From Verrucomicrobia bacterium TMED44 (GTDB taxonomy: Bacteria > Verrucomicrobiota > Verrucomicrobiia > Opitutales > Seribacteraceae), in the NCBI GenBank assembly GCA_002168015.1, contig NHCX01000017.1, forward strand, positions 3,306-19,377: a stretch of DNA of 16,072 nucleotides, given 5' to 3'. Made by a program: the position numbers and the translations under genes. Shown piece after piece: positions 7,657 through 14,809 of this stretch. The first letter of the stretch is position 1. Each line of letters opens with the position of its first letter. The notes beneath the pieces were generated by a model that saw only the letters and a list, made by a program, of their open reading frames with translations, was not told the origin of the DNA and did no database searches.

Positions 7657-8598
7657 ATGGATGGATTTGTAAGTATTTTTTATTCGATACTACCCCCTTT
7701 TATTCTTTTAGGTATCGGAGGCTTTGCTCGAGGTGTAGGTTGGTTAAAGGCAGAAGCAGATTCATCGTTGAGTATGATTACAGTTCGCGTACTTTATCCA
7801 TTTTTTATTGTTTTTCATATCCTTGACTCTGGGGCTAGATTTGATCTTCAAACAATAACAATTTCTTGCTTCGGCTTTATTTCAATTTTAATTGGATTTT
7901 GCTTGTCTTGGTTGATTTCAAAATTTTTGAAAATGGATGAGTCAAATGTCCGAACTTTTAGGTTTTGTTCTGGAATCTTTAATTATGGATTTATTGCCAT
8001 ACCCGTTGCCGTCGCTCTTTTTGATGAGGGCATTGTGGTCAAGATTATCTTATTTAACTTGGGCGTTGAGATTGCAATATGGACAGTGGGGATTTTGATC
8101 CTAACTTCTAAGACATTTAGTTTGAAGGGTATCTTAAATCCTCCTGCAGTTTCAGTAATAGTTGCCTTGGTTTTTCAATCGATTGGTGGAAAAGTATTTA
8201 TACCTTCCTACATCTGGAATGTCATTGAATCTGTTGCAATGTGTTCGATTCCCATCGGTTTGATGTTAATTGGGGCTAGTTTTTATCAGCTAATGAGAAG
8301 TTTCCGTTTTTCTTCAGGATTTAAAATTGAAATGGGGGCTATCTTGGTGAGAAATTTTTTGTTTCCAATGATCGTACTTTTTTATGTCTGTTATGGATTT
8401 ATTCCTGACTTTCTATTGGATATTCGAAAAGTTCTCGTAGTGCAGGCTGCCATGCCTGCAGGGATATTTGCGGTGGTAATCGTGGGTAACTATTCAGGTG
8501 ATAATGAAACTGCAATGAGGTCAATCATTGTAACCATGGTTGTTAGTATAATTACCCTACCATTGTGGATTATGTACGGCATCTATTTATTACCGTAA
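7657..8598 (+). CDS. AEC-family transporter (auxin efflux carrier-like permease)
   Basis: Inner-membrane permease of the AEC family (PF03547), a group that moves organic anions or similar small molecules; the substrate here cannot be told. The protein is almost wholly hydrophobic, with about eight to ten membrane segments. The opening SILPPFILLGIGGFARG followed by LNxxxxxVLYPFFIVFHIL-like sequence is the family's usual first two helices. A Pro/Gly-rich central stretch, NPPAVSVIVAL, and a late MPAGIFAVVIV segment also fit the two-half architecture. The reading frame is open back to a TTG at 7618 (326 residues), but the ATG at 7657 gives a 313-residue protein that begins right before the first helix, as in relatives, so I prefer it. 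Neither start has a good Shine-Dalgarno. It follows the tRNA gene and converges with the next, minus-strand gene, 22 bases away. Confidence 0.88.
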   Translation: MDGFVSIFYSILPPFILLGIGGFARGVGWLKAEADSSLSMITVRVLYPFFIVFHILDSGARFDLQTITISCFGFISILIGFCLSWLISKFLKMDESNVRTFRFCSGIFNYGFIAIPVAVALFDEGIVVKIILFNLGVEIAIWTVGILILTSKTFSLKGILNPPAVSVIVALVFQSIGGKVFIPSYIWNVIESVAMCSIPIGLMLIGASFYQLMRSFRFSSGFKIEMGAILVRNFLFPMIVLFYVCYGFIPDFLLDIRKVLVVQAAMPAGIFAVVIVGNYSGDNETAMRSIIVTMVVSIITLPLWIMYGIYLLP

Positions 8599-8620
8599 AT
8601 AAAGTAAATTAAATCAAAAA

Positions 8621-9091
8621 TTACTCGCTGGATTCTGAGGTTTCTTCGTATCTAGACTTTGCGTCAAGGGTTTCAAAAATATTGGTAACAGAAGATTTCA
8701 ATTTATTGTATTCTTCAGCGTAAATTAATGATATGAGATACTGTTTGAATTCTTTACGGTCACGGATAATCTTCAAATCTAGTTCTTCCATTTCCTGAGC
8801 GAATTTAATATGCATCTTATCTATTTCAGAATCGAATTTCTTATGTTCTTTTTCTAAATGTTGTTTGACACGGGCAATCGATCCAATGAGTTGTTTGCAA
8901 TTGCGACAGTCTTTCGATGTGAAATCGTGAAAAGAAATTATCCCTGAAGCCAATGCTGCTCCAAAAGCAGTCATTTCTAATTCATTTTTTTGACTTTCTT
9001 TAGCTGCCCATCCTTCGATGGTTTTTAAAAGTCTTGTAATTGAAGCTTTTGCTTCTTCAGAATCTGAAATATTTACTGAGTCGTCGTCCAT
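8621..9091 (-). CDS. Small acidic coiled-coil protein of unknown function
   Basis: I do not recognise this 156-residue protein. It begins with an acidic segment (MDDDSVNISDSEEAK), continues through a mildly hydrophobic, Ala/Gly-rich stretch at about 41-53 (TAFGAALASGIIS), and has a CRNC (CxxC) pair at residues 62-65. A highly charged helical region at about 66-135, rich in Glu, Lys and Leu with heptad-like spacing, looks like a coiled coil. The C terminus is again acidic (EETSESSE). There is no signal peptide or clear membrane helix, so it is probably cytoplasmic. Its ATG has no obvious Shine-Dalgarno. It is flanked by a convergent AEC permease and a same-strand symporter gene 144 bases upstream, and the context gives no functional hint. 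Its length and ordered composition argue that it is a real gene. Confidence 0.7.
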   Translation of the reverse strand: MDDDSVNISDSEEAKASITRLLKTIEGWAAKESQKNELEMTAFGAALASGIISFHDFTSKDCRNCKQLIGSIARVKQHLEKEHKKFDSEIDKMHIKFAQEMEELDLKIIRDRKEFKQYLISLIYAEEYNKLKSSVTNIFETLDAKSRYEETSESSE

Positions 9092-9235
9092 TAGTGTAGG
9101 GATTTAGGTTTTGAATTGAGGGTATTAATTAACTTATTTCCGAATTTTAAAAAAAACTTGTCAATTAGAAATTTAGGATTGTTGTAGGGTTTTCTCTATT
9201 ATTTATATCACTCGATACATAATTATTACAGAAAA

Positions 9236-10747
9236 TTAATTACTTTTTAGTGATTTTTCATAATCATGAAGATACTGCTTAACATTGCCACTTAGCAAGA
9301 CTAAGCCAAGAATATTTGGAAAAGCCATCCCTAAAATCATTAAGTCGGAGAAATCCAAAATATTAGTTGCAGTAATGATGGATCCGAGGAATGTGAAAAG
9401 AAGAAATAATATTTTGTAAATAATTGATGATTTATCTCCAAATAAATAAACCCAACATCTTTCTCCATAATACGACCAAGATATCATAGTCGAGAAAGCA
9501 AATAAAAAGACTGCAACTGATAAAACATTAGGAAACCAAGAAATTACACTTCCCATAGCAGAAGAAGTGAGTGCTCCACCTTGGTTATTCAATATATATT
9601 GTGAATTGGAAGGATCTGTGTGAGCACCAGTAATAATGATAACGAGTGCGGTCATACTGCAAACAATAATTGTATCTATGAATGGTTCGAGCAGAGCAAC
9701 TGCACCCTCCTCAACCGGGTTTGAAACTTTAGCTGCAGAATGTGCAATTGCTGCTGAACCGATTCCCGCTTCGTTTGAAAAAACAGCTCTTTTGACTCCA
9801 ATGATTAGAACTCCAAGAAATCCACCAAATGCAGCGTCTGGATTAAAAGCTTGTTCTATAATGAGCAAAATCGCCGAAGGAATTTCCCTTGCATGAGTCA
9901 GTAAAATGAAACCGCATGCGATTAAATAAATCCCGCACATGAATGGAACAATGATTGAAGCAACTTTGGAGATACTTTTTATTCCACCCACAATTACTAG
10001 ACCAACCAAAGAGCACATTAAAAAGCCATAAATCCATGGGAAATCGTTAAGTGTTGGAACTACGGTTTTTATTAGATCAAGAGATTGAACCACTTGAAAG
10101 GCATTTCCACCACCAAAAGATCCACCAATACATAAAAGACAAAAAAGCCCTGCAAGAAGCCCGCCAAGCCCTGGTAGGTTTTTCTCTTTTAAACCTTCTG
10201 ATAAATAATGCATGGCTCCTCCCATGATTCTACCATCATTTCTTATTTTCCTATATTTTTGTCCAAGTGTACATTCAGTGAATTTTGAGGACATCCCCAA
10301 AAAACCCACTAGAATCATCCAAAAAGTGGCCCCAGGTCCACCTGTGCCAATAGCGATAGCGACTCCTGCAATATTTCCTAAACCCACTGTTGCAGACAAG
10401 GCAGTAGTTAAGGCTTGAAAGTGAGAAACTTCGCCAACTTGATCGCTTTTGTCATATTTTCCCCTGACCAAATTCACCGCATGAGTAAAGAGCCTGATAT
10501 TAACAAACTTAAGCTTGATAGTAAAAAAGACAGCACCTCCTAGTAACCATGCAACCACAAGTGGAATATTTAAGCCCGGAATTGGCCAAAATAAAATAGC
10601 GGCTAATGGAGAAACGATATATTCTCCAAAAAAGGAATCTAATTTACCTTGCAAGGTTGGGGTATGGTCAGTGTTTCCTGCCTGTAAACTAGCCGATGAT
10701 AAAAAAAATAAAATAGTGATATAAGATATTTGGATGATTCGTTTCAT
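9236..10747 (-). CDS. AGCS-family sodium:alanine (amino acid) symporter
   Basis: Inner-membrane carrier of the alanine or glycine:cation symporter family (PF01235), which imports alanine or glycine with Na+ (or H+). Hallmarks are ALSATVGLGNIAGVAIAIG (about 116-134) followed by GGPGATFWM, SSKFTECTLGQKYR (about 153-166), a Gly-rich GLGGLLAGLFCLLCIGGSFGG stretch, and FSNEAGIGSAAIAHSAA with the following PVEEG in the C-terminal half. The 503 residues are slightly long for the family. The first 23 residues (MKRIIQ, a hydrophobic run, then ASLQA/G) look like a cleavable signal peptide, followed by a soluble linker before the first conserved helix at about 60. Some family members carry such an extension. 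It is divergent from the LptF/G-like gene, with 85 bases between the two starts; the downstream gene on the same strand is the coiled-coil orphan. Confidence 0.95.
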   Translation of the reverse strand: MKRIIQISYITILFFLSSASLQAGNTDHTPTLQGKLDSFFGEYIVSPLAAILFWPIPGLNIPLVVAWLLGGAVFFTIKLKFVNIRLFTHAVNLVRGKYDKSDQVGEVSHFQALTTALSATVGLGNIAGVAIAIGTGGPGATFWMILVGFLGMSSKFTECTLGQKYRKIRNDGRIMGGAMHYLSEGLKEKNLPGLGGLLAGLFCLLCIGGSFGGGNAFQVVQSLDLIKTVVPTLNDFPWIYGFLMCSLVGLVIVGGIKSISKVASIIVPFMCGIYLIACGFILLTHAREIPSAILLIIEQAFNPDAAFGGFLGVLIIGVKRAVFSNEAGIGSAAIAHSAAKVSNPVEEGAVALLEPFIDTIIVCSMTALVIIITGAHTDPSNSQYILNNQGGALTSSAMGSVISWFPNVLSVAVFLFAFSTMISWSYYGERCWVYLFGDKSSIIYKILFLLFTFLGSIITATNILDFSDLMILGMAFPNILGLVLLSGNVKQYLHDYEKSLKSN

Positions 10748-10808
10748 CTTTTGGTGAAGAATAATTTCTTAAAGATTGAAACTATCTATAAATTGGGGCA
10801 AGCATGAA

Positions 10809-10831
10809 GCTTAACCATTCTACAATTAAGC
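10809..10831 (+). repeat. Inverted repeat directly before the LptF/G-like start
   Basis: GCTTAA (10809-10814) and TTAAGC (10826-10831) can pair around an eleven-base loop. The second arm ends one base before the GTG start at 10833, where a ribosome would need single-stranded RNA. The repeat sits inside a ten-codon open frame, ATG 10804 to TGA 10834-10836, whose stop overlaps the GTG as GTGA. Six pairs in A+T-rich DNA may be chance. Confidence 0.3.
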
Positions 10832-10832
10832 A

Positions 10833-11978
10833 GTGATCTCATTTCCAAGTATTATTATCAAACATTGGACACTTGCTTGGATAGCAAATTTGGGAATCTC
10901 ATTTTTCTTTTTTGCTTCGATCCTTGTACTTTTTACGATTTCTGAAAATTTACAGCACTATTTTTTTCTTTTCTCAACCCAACCACTCAAGGTTTTTCAA
11001 ATAATCCTCTTTCCCTACCTTCCTTGGATTGTGCCTATTTGTTGTTTTACGGCTACGATCCTAACTTTTTATATTTTTGAAAATAGTCTCGAGTGGTCAT
11101 CTATAAAAGCATGTGCAGTCTCCCCTTACTGGATAAGTGGATCAATTTTGATAATGGGATTTTTCGTTTCTTTGTTTCTCGCCATAACGACAATTTTAGA
11201 GAATCAATCGGGATATCCGTTCAAAAAAAATAATCAATCTGGATTTGTCATGAAGATTGGGAAGAAAAGTTCGTGGTACTTTCAGTCTTTCAATACAAAA
11301 AGTATGGAAGGTGAAAATTTGCAGGTTTACCTGTATGATAAAAACGGGGATGATGCTCTAAGAATTCGAAGTAGCAAGGCTCATTGGAATAGATCGCAAG
11401 GTTGGACTTTTTACAATGGTGTTTACTTATCTTTTTTGACAAGTCGTGGATTACCTGTTCCCAATCATAAAACGGGAGAAATTGATTGGTTACAGGCTAA
11501 AGACGAACTTTTTTTTGTGGGAAAAGATTCCAAGAAAACACCCCTGAGGAAGTTGAAATTTTCAACCCTTCAACTCGATGAACTTAAGGAGAATCCTATG
11601 CCTCATCTTCTTGCACGCGAAAACCCTAAAAAATTAAGTTTTCAATATTTGAAACAAATTTTGGATGAATACCCAGAACCTAACTCTAAAATTCTTGCTC
11701 CCTTTCGTTTCCGGTATGCACAAGTTAGCTTAAATTTAGGAAGTTGTGCTTTCGCAACTATGGTCGCTCTACTTCTTGTTGCTACAACTGAACGTATCAA
11801 GCTGTCCACCACTTTATCTATTATTCTTTGCGGTGTTGTTTTGTTTTATATTTCTAGCAGATTCGCAAATTCAATTGGAGGTCGAGGGATAGTAGATGAA
11901 TGGTTTGTTGCCAGTATCCCATATTTTTCAGTCTTATTTGTATGGTTTCTTTTACGAACAAAAAAACTATTTGTATAA
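10833..11978 (+). CDS. LptF/LptG-family permease (lipopolysaccharide export)
   Basis: Inner-membrane subunit of the YjgP/YjgQ family (PF03739). LptF and LptG pair with the ATPase LptB to extract lipopolysaccharide and pass it to LptC/LptA. The 381 residues are close to the family norm. The N-terminal half has helices at about 13-36, 56-82 and 100-122, with the family-like PWIVPICCFTATILTFY followed by a cytoplasmic SLEWSSIKACAVSP coupling segment. A periplasmic jellyroll-like domain spans about 130-290, and three helices at about 298-318, 326-342 and 357-375 close the protein. Whether it is LptF or LptG cannot be decided here, and the usual partner gene is not adjacent. The GTG at 10833 is the first possible start, as a TAA lies in frame at 10827. 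It converges on pyk with only 17 bases between stops. Confidence 0.82.
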   Translation: MISFPSIIIKHWTLAWIANLGISFFFFASILVLFTISENLQHYFFLFSTQPLKVFQIILFPYLPWIVPICCFTATILTFYIFENSLEWSSIKACAVSPYWISGSILIMGFFVSLFLAITTILENQSGYPFKKNNQSGFVMKIGKKSSWYFQSFNTKSMEGENLQVYLYDKNGDDALRIRSSKAHWNRSQGWTFYNGVYLSFLTSRGLPVPNHKTGEIDWLQAKDELFFVGKDSKKTPLRKLKFSTLQLDELKENPMPHLLARENPKKLSFQYLKQILDEYPEPNSKILAPFRFRYAQVSLNLGSCAFATMVALLLVATTERIKLSTTLSIILCGVVLFYISSRFANSIGGRGIVDEWFVASIPYFSVLFVWFLLRTKKLFV

Positions 11979-11995
11979 TATTTCTAAACAACTTT

Positions 11996-13426
11996 TCAGA
12001 ATTCAACTTCTCGTATTTGAATACTTTCTATTACTTTTCTGTGAGCGAAGGCATTGGTTACAGTGACTAACTGGTCACCTTCTTCAATCCATTTACCTTC
12101 ATGTAGTCGGTTGATTGCATTTTGGATAGTGATTTCTGGATCTTGTGAAAAATCCATCAGAAAGGGTTCAATTCCCCAAATTAATCTTAATCTACGGTGT
12201 AAACCTTTCACATCTGTAAATGCAAAAAGTGGTGCCCCATTTGGACGAAGTGCTCCAAGCTTTGCCGCGAGGTCTCCGCTTCGAGTGAAAACAAGTACTG
12301 CCGAGTTATCCAAGCGCATAGCTAGCATTGCTGCCGAACGGAGCATTTTGGCTTTTGGGCGAAATAGTTTTAGTTCTTCGGTGAGTCCAGGTTGAATCTC
12401 TTCCTCCATTCTTGATGCTATTCTGGTGAGCATTTTTACGCATTCAAGCGGATACCTTCCAGTGGTCGTTTCACCACTTAGCATGATACAGTCAGCACCT
12501 TCATTAACTGCATTGGCTACATCGCTAATCTCCGCACGAGTTGGCACTGGTGATTCAATCATAGATTCTAGCATATGAGTTGCCACTATGACCGGTTTTC
12601 CTGCAGCTAAACATGCACCTACCGCTTTTCTTTGGATGATAGGCAAATCCTCAAAGGCGCATTCTATTCCAAGGTCTCCACGGGCTACCATTAATGCATC
12701 CGATGACTGAATAATTTCTTCAACATTGATAACCCCTTTTTGATCCTCAAGTTTGGCAATAATTTGTGCATCGGAGCCATTGTCTCGAAGAAAACTTCTG
12801 AATAAGTCAACTGAATCAGCATCCCGAGTAAAAGACAGAGCGAAGTAATCGTGAGTGCATTCAATACCAACGAGCGAATCTCTCCGGTCTTTTTCGGTTA
12901 AGGAGGGTAAGCCAGTCTCAATTCCAGGTAAATTTACATGCCTTCTGCTTTTGAGAACTGCATCCTGTTGCACTTGGCAACGAATTCTCTCAGTAGAGGA
13001 ATCTATGACTTCTAGTTGAATGAGGCCATTATCAAGTAAAACAGTATCTCCTGTTTTAATATGATCTGGAAGTTTATCATAATTGACTTCAACCTGCCAG
13101 ATTCCTTCACAAACTGGAGGATTTGGCTGAGCAATAAATACCAAGTCTAAAAGATCATCTTTTTGGAGATCCAAGTCCTTATGAAGGTACCCAGTACGGA
13201 TTTCAGGACCTTTTACATCCATCATAATGGCCGGTTCTCTGTTTAATTCTTTCCCTACTGTTCGAATGCGCTTTGTGATCATGCGTATCCAGTCATGATC
13301 TGCATGAGCCATATTTAATCGAATTACATCGACACCTTCGTTGATTAACTTGGTTAGCATTTCGCTACTTTCAGAGGCAGGACCAATGGTAGCGATTATT
13401 TTAGTTTGTCGGGTAATTTTTCTCAT
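11996..13426 (-). CDS. pyk: Pyruvate kinase
   Basis: Converts phosphoenolpyruvate and ADP to pyruvate and ATP, the last step of glycolysis, in the cytoplasm. Its 476 residues match the family. Domain A starts with TKIIATIGPAS (8-18) and RLNMAHAD (36-43). DVKGPEIRTG (70-79) leads into the B domain (about 80-170), and LPSLTEKD is at 173-180. The catalytic Lys225 and metal-binding Glu227 lie in AKLED, with Asp251 in ARGDLG. Thr283 is in ATHMLESM and the substrate loop is SGETTTGRYP (317-326). The C-terminal domain is at about 350-476. Relative to the classical NFSHG and DTKGPE motifs, this protein has NMAHA and DVKGPE, so the usual potassium-ligand Ser is Ala while the Glu that goes with K+ dependence is kept. 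Its ATG overlaps the stop of the upstream hydrolase gene as ATGA, indicating one operon with translational coupling. Confidence 0.96.
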   Translation of the reverse strand: MRKITRQTKIIATIGPASESSEMLTKLINEGVDVIRLNMAHADHDWIRMITKRIRTVGKELNREPAIMMDVKGPEIRTGYLHKDLDLQKDDLLDLVFIAQPNPPVCEGIWQVEVNYDKLPDHIKTGDTVLLDNGLIQLEVIDSSTERIRCQVQQDAVLKSRRHVNLPGIETGLPSLTEKDRRDSLVGIECTHDYFALSFTRDADSVDLFRSFLRDNGSDAQIIAKLEDQKGVINVEEIIQSSDALMVARGDLGIECAFEDLPIIQRKAVGACLAAGKPVIVATHMLESMIESPVPTRAEISDVANAVNEGADCIMLSGETTTGRYPLECVKMLTRIASRMEEEIQPGLTEELKLFRPKAKMLRSAAMLAMRLDNSAVLVFTRSGDLAAKLGALRPNGAPLFAFTDVKGLHRRLRLIWGIEPFLMDFSQDPEITIQNAINRLHEGKWIEEGDQLVTVTNAFAHRKVIESIQIREVEF

Positions 13427-14217
13427 ACTAAATGAGGTTCGGCTGTTGTTGGATCTATCACAAAAGTTTGAAAACGATTTCCTTGTCCATTCAACTCTTT
13501 AAATTGATTACGGACAATGTCCACATCATTACAGTCTTTACTCAGATGCATAATAAAGATCTTTTGCCAGCACGGGCTGGTGTAGGAATTTAAGAGATCA
13601 AATGTTGATTGATTTGACAGATGACCGTGACGACTTCTAATTCTTTGCTTTAGACTCCAAGGCCTCTTAATATCTGCTTCGAGCATTCTTGGACAATAAT
13701 TAGATTCGACTACTAGGATTTTTGCTTTTCGGATGCGCTCTCGAACCAAGGTGGGCACGAATCCAAGATCGGTTACCCAAGCAAGGCTTCCATGTGGTTC
13801 AAACAGATCATCTTTCCCCCATTGGAAATAAAAACCAACCGGATCATACGCATCATGAGGGACACTAAAGGGATGAATCATGAATTCTTTAAATTCAAAT
13901 GATTTACCTGTTTCAAATATTTTCCAGTTTGGGCGTCTGGGTAATTTGGACTGAACAGCTTGAACCGTATCTTGATTCGCAAAAACTGGGAGTTGTTGAA
14001 ACTTTGACAAGCCCCTTATGCCTGCACTATGGTCTGCGTGTTCATGTGTAAGAAAGACTGCATCTAATTCTTCTGCTGATGTGCCTTGTTCGGATAAAAG
14101 GGATTGTAATTTGCGAGCCGATAGACCGGCATCAATCAGAATTTTTGATCCCTTTACTTGAAGAAGACTCGAGTTTCCGGCACTGCTTGAGCCTAAAATC
14201 TTAAAATTTACATCCAC
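13423..14217 (-). CDS. YycJ/WalJ-like metallo-beta-lactamase-fold hydrolase
   Basis: A metal-dependent hydrolase of the MBL superfamily; relatives named YycJ/WalJ are proposed 5'-exonuclease-type nucleases. The 264 residues are the usual size. Visible motifs in order are ILGSSSAGNSSLL (7-19), LIDAGLS with the motif 1 Asp (27-33), and the metal-binding THEHADH with His58, His60, Asp62 and His63. VPHDAYDPVGF (119-129) has His121, VTDLGF has Asp150, ESNYCPRML is at 171-179, RHGHLSN at 196-202 and MHLSKDCND at 223-231. The last four blocks are what marks the YycJ branch. The start is GTG at 14217; an in-frame TGA six bases upstream rules out an earlier start. It is not linked to a walRK two-component system here. 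Instead it heads an operon with pyruvate kinase, overlapping it by four bases. The substrate is not established. Confidence 0.9.
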   Translation of the reverse strand: MDVNFKILGSSSAGNSSLLQVKGSKILIDAGLSARKLQSLLSEQGTSAEELDAVFLTHEHADHSAGIRGLSKFQQLPVFANQDTVQAVQSKLPRRPNWKIFETGKSFEFKEFMIHPFSVPHDAYDPVGFYFQWGKDDLFEPHGSLAWVTDLGFVPTLVRERIRKAKILVVESNYCPRMLEADIKRPWSLKQRIRSRHGHLSNQSTFDLLNSYTSPCWQKIFIMHLSKDCNDVDIVRNQFKELNGQGNRFQTFVIDPTTAEPHLV

Positions 14218-14233
14218 TGATCATTCAATTAGG

Positions 14234-14261
14234 CTAGTATCTTGTGAAAAGCCATCTTCAA
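14234..14261 (-). promoter_or_regulatory. Possible promoter of the hydrolase-pyk operon
   Basis: Read on the minus strand, TTGAAG (14261-14256) and TACTAG (14239-14234) are separated by 16 bases and would start transcription close to the GTG at 14217. The boxes are imperfect and the leader would be very short, so this is a weak candidate within the 76-base divergent region. Confidence 0.2.
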
Positions 14262-14293
14262 AATCGTTAAATTTTCTATTAAGGGTTCTTTAT

Positions 14294-14809
14294 ATGAGTG
14301 AGTACTTTGATAAAGTTGATGAAAATGATCGAGTAGTTGGAAAAGTTGGCCGCGATTATGCCCATTTTCATGGCATCAGGCACAGGGCTGTGCATGTTTT
14401 CATTCAAAATAAAGCAGCAAAATGGATCTTACAGAAACGTTCAGCCAGTAAAGACATAGACCCGCTACTTTGGACCTCAAGTTGTTCGGGGCATGTAGAC
14501 TGCGGTGAAAGTTACTCAAATGCAGCGGTCAGAGAATGCCATGAAGAACTAGGAATATTAATAACTCCAAAAGATTTAATTGAAATTCTTAGGTTGAGTC
14601 CTTGTAAGGAGACAGGGATGGAATTTGTACGAGTTTATTATCAAACAAAAAAATTTGAAACATTTCGTCATGATCCAAAGGAAATACGAGAGCTTAAGTC
14701 GTATGAATTGTCCGAAATCATGGATATTTCATTACACTCTAAGCCGATGCTCTCTGAATCTTTTATTCATATTTTTAACTTAGCTTACCGGAAGCTTTCT
14801 AAACTATAA
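14294..14809 (+). CDS. Nudix hydrolase (YfcD/Idi-like)
   Basis: A Nudix-fold protein that most likely hydrolyses a nucleoside diphosphate-linked or related pyrophosphate; the substrate is unknown. The complete Nudix box, GX5EX7REUXEEXGU, spans residues 66-88 (G66, E72, R80, E81, E84, E85, G87, I88). The N-terminal pattern EYFDKVDENDRVVGKVGRD, then RHRAVHVFIQN and LQKRSASKDIDP before the box, resembles the YfcD branch and also the isopentenyl-diphosphate isomerase fold. The 171 residues match that size. An AAGGG eight bases before the ATG is an acceptable Shine-Dalgarno. It is divergent from the hydrolase-pyk operon, with 76 bases between them, and its last six bases overlap the end of ruvB on the other strand. 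A true Idi role is less likely because the box is a complete hydrolase box. Confidence 0.9.
   Translation: MSEYFDKVDENDRVVGKVGRDYAHFHGIRHRAVHVFIQNKAAKWILQKRSASKDIDPLLWTSSCSGHVDCGESYSNAAVRECHEELGILITPKDLIEILRLSPCKETGMEFVRVYYQTKKFETFRHDPKEIRELKSYELSEIMDISLHSKPMLSESFIHIFNLAYRKLSKL

Noticed and set aside
8599..8620. Terminator between the convergent AEC permease and coiled-coil gene
   Set aside because: A+T-rich sequence without a G+C stem; no hairpin found.
9159..9164. Perfect TTGACA on the minus strand upstream of the coiled-coil gene
   Set aside because: No acceptable -10 hexamer occurs at 16-19 bases from it, so I do not call a promoter.
9636..9896. Plus-strand open frame inside the AGCS symporter gene
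   Set aside because: Antisense to conserved symporter motifs, with no start signal or family resemblance.
11979..11995. Bidirectional terminator between the LptF/G-like gene and pyk
   Set aside because: The 17 bases between the two stops contain no hairpin.
12054..12395. Plus-strand 113-codon open frame inside pyk
   Set aside because: It is antisense to the conserved C-terminal half of pyruvate kinase, with a composition typical of a shadow frame.
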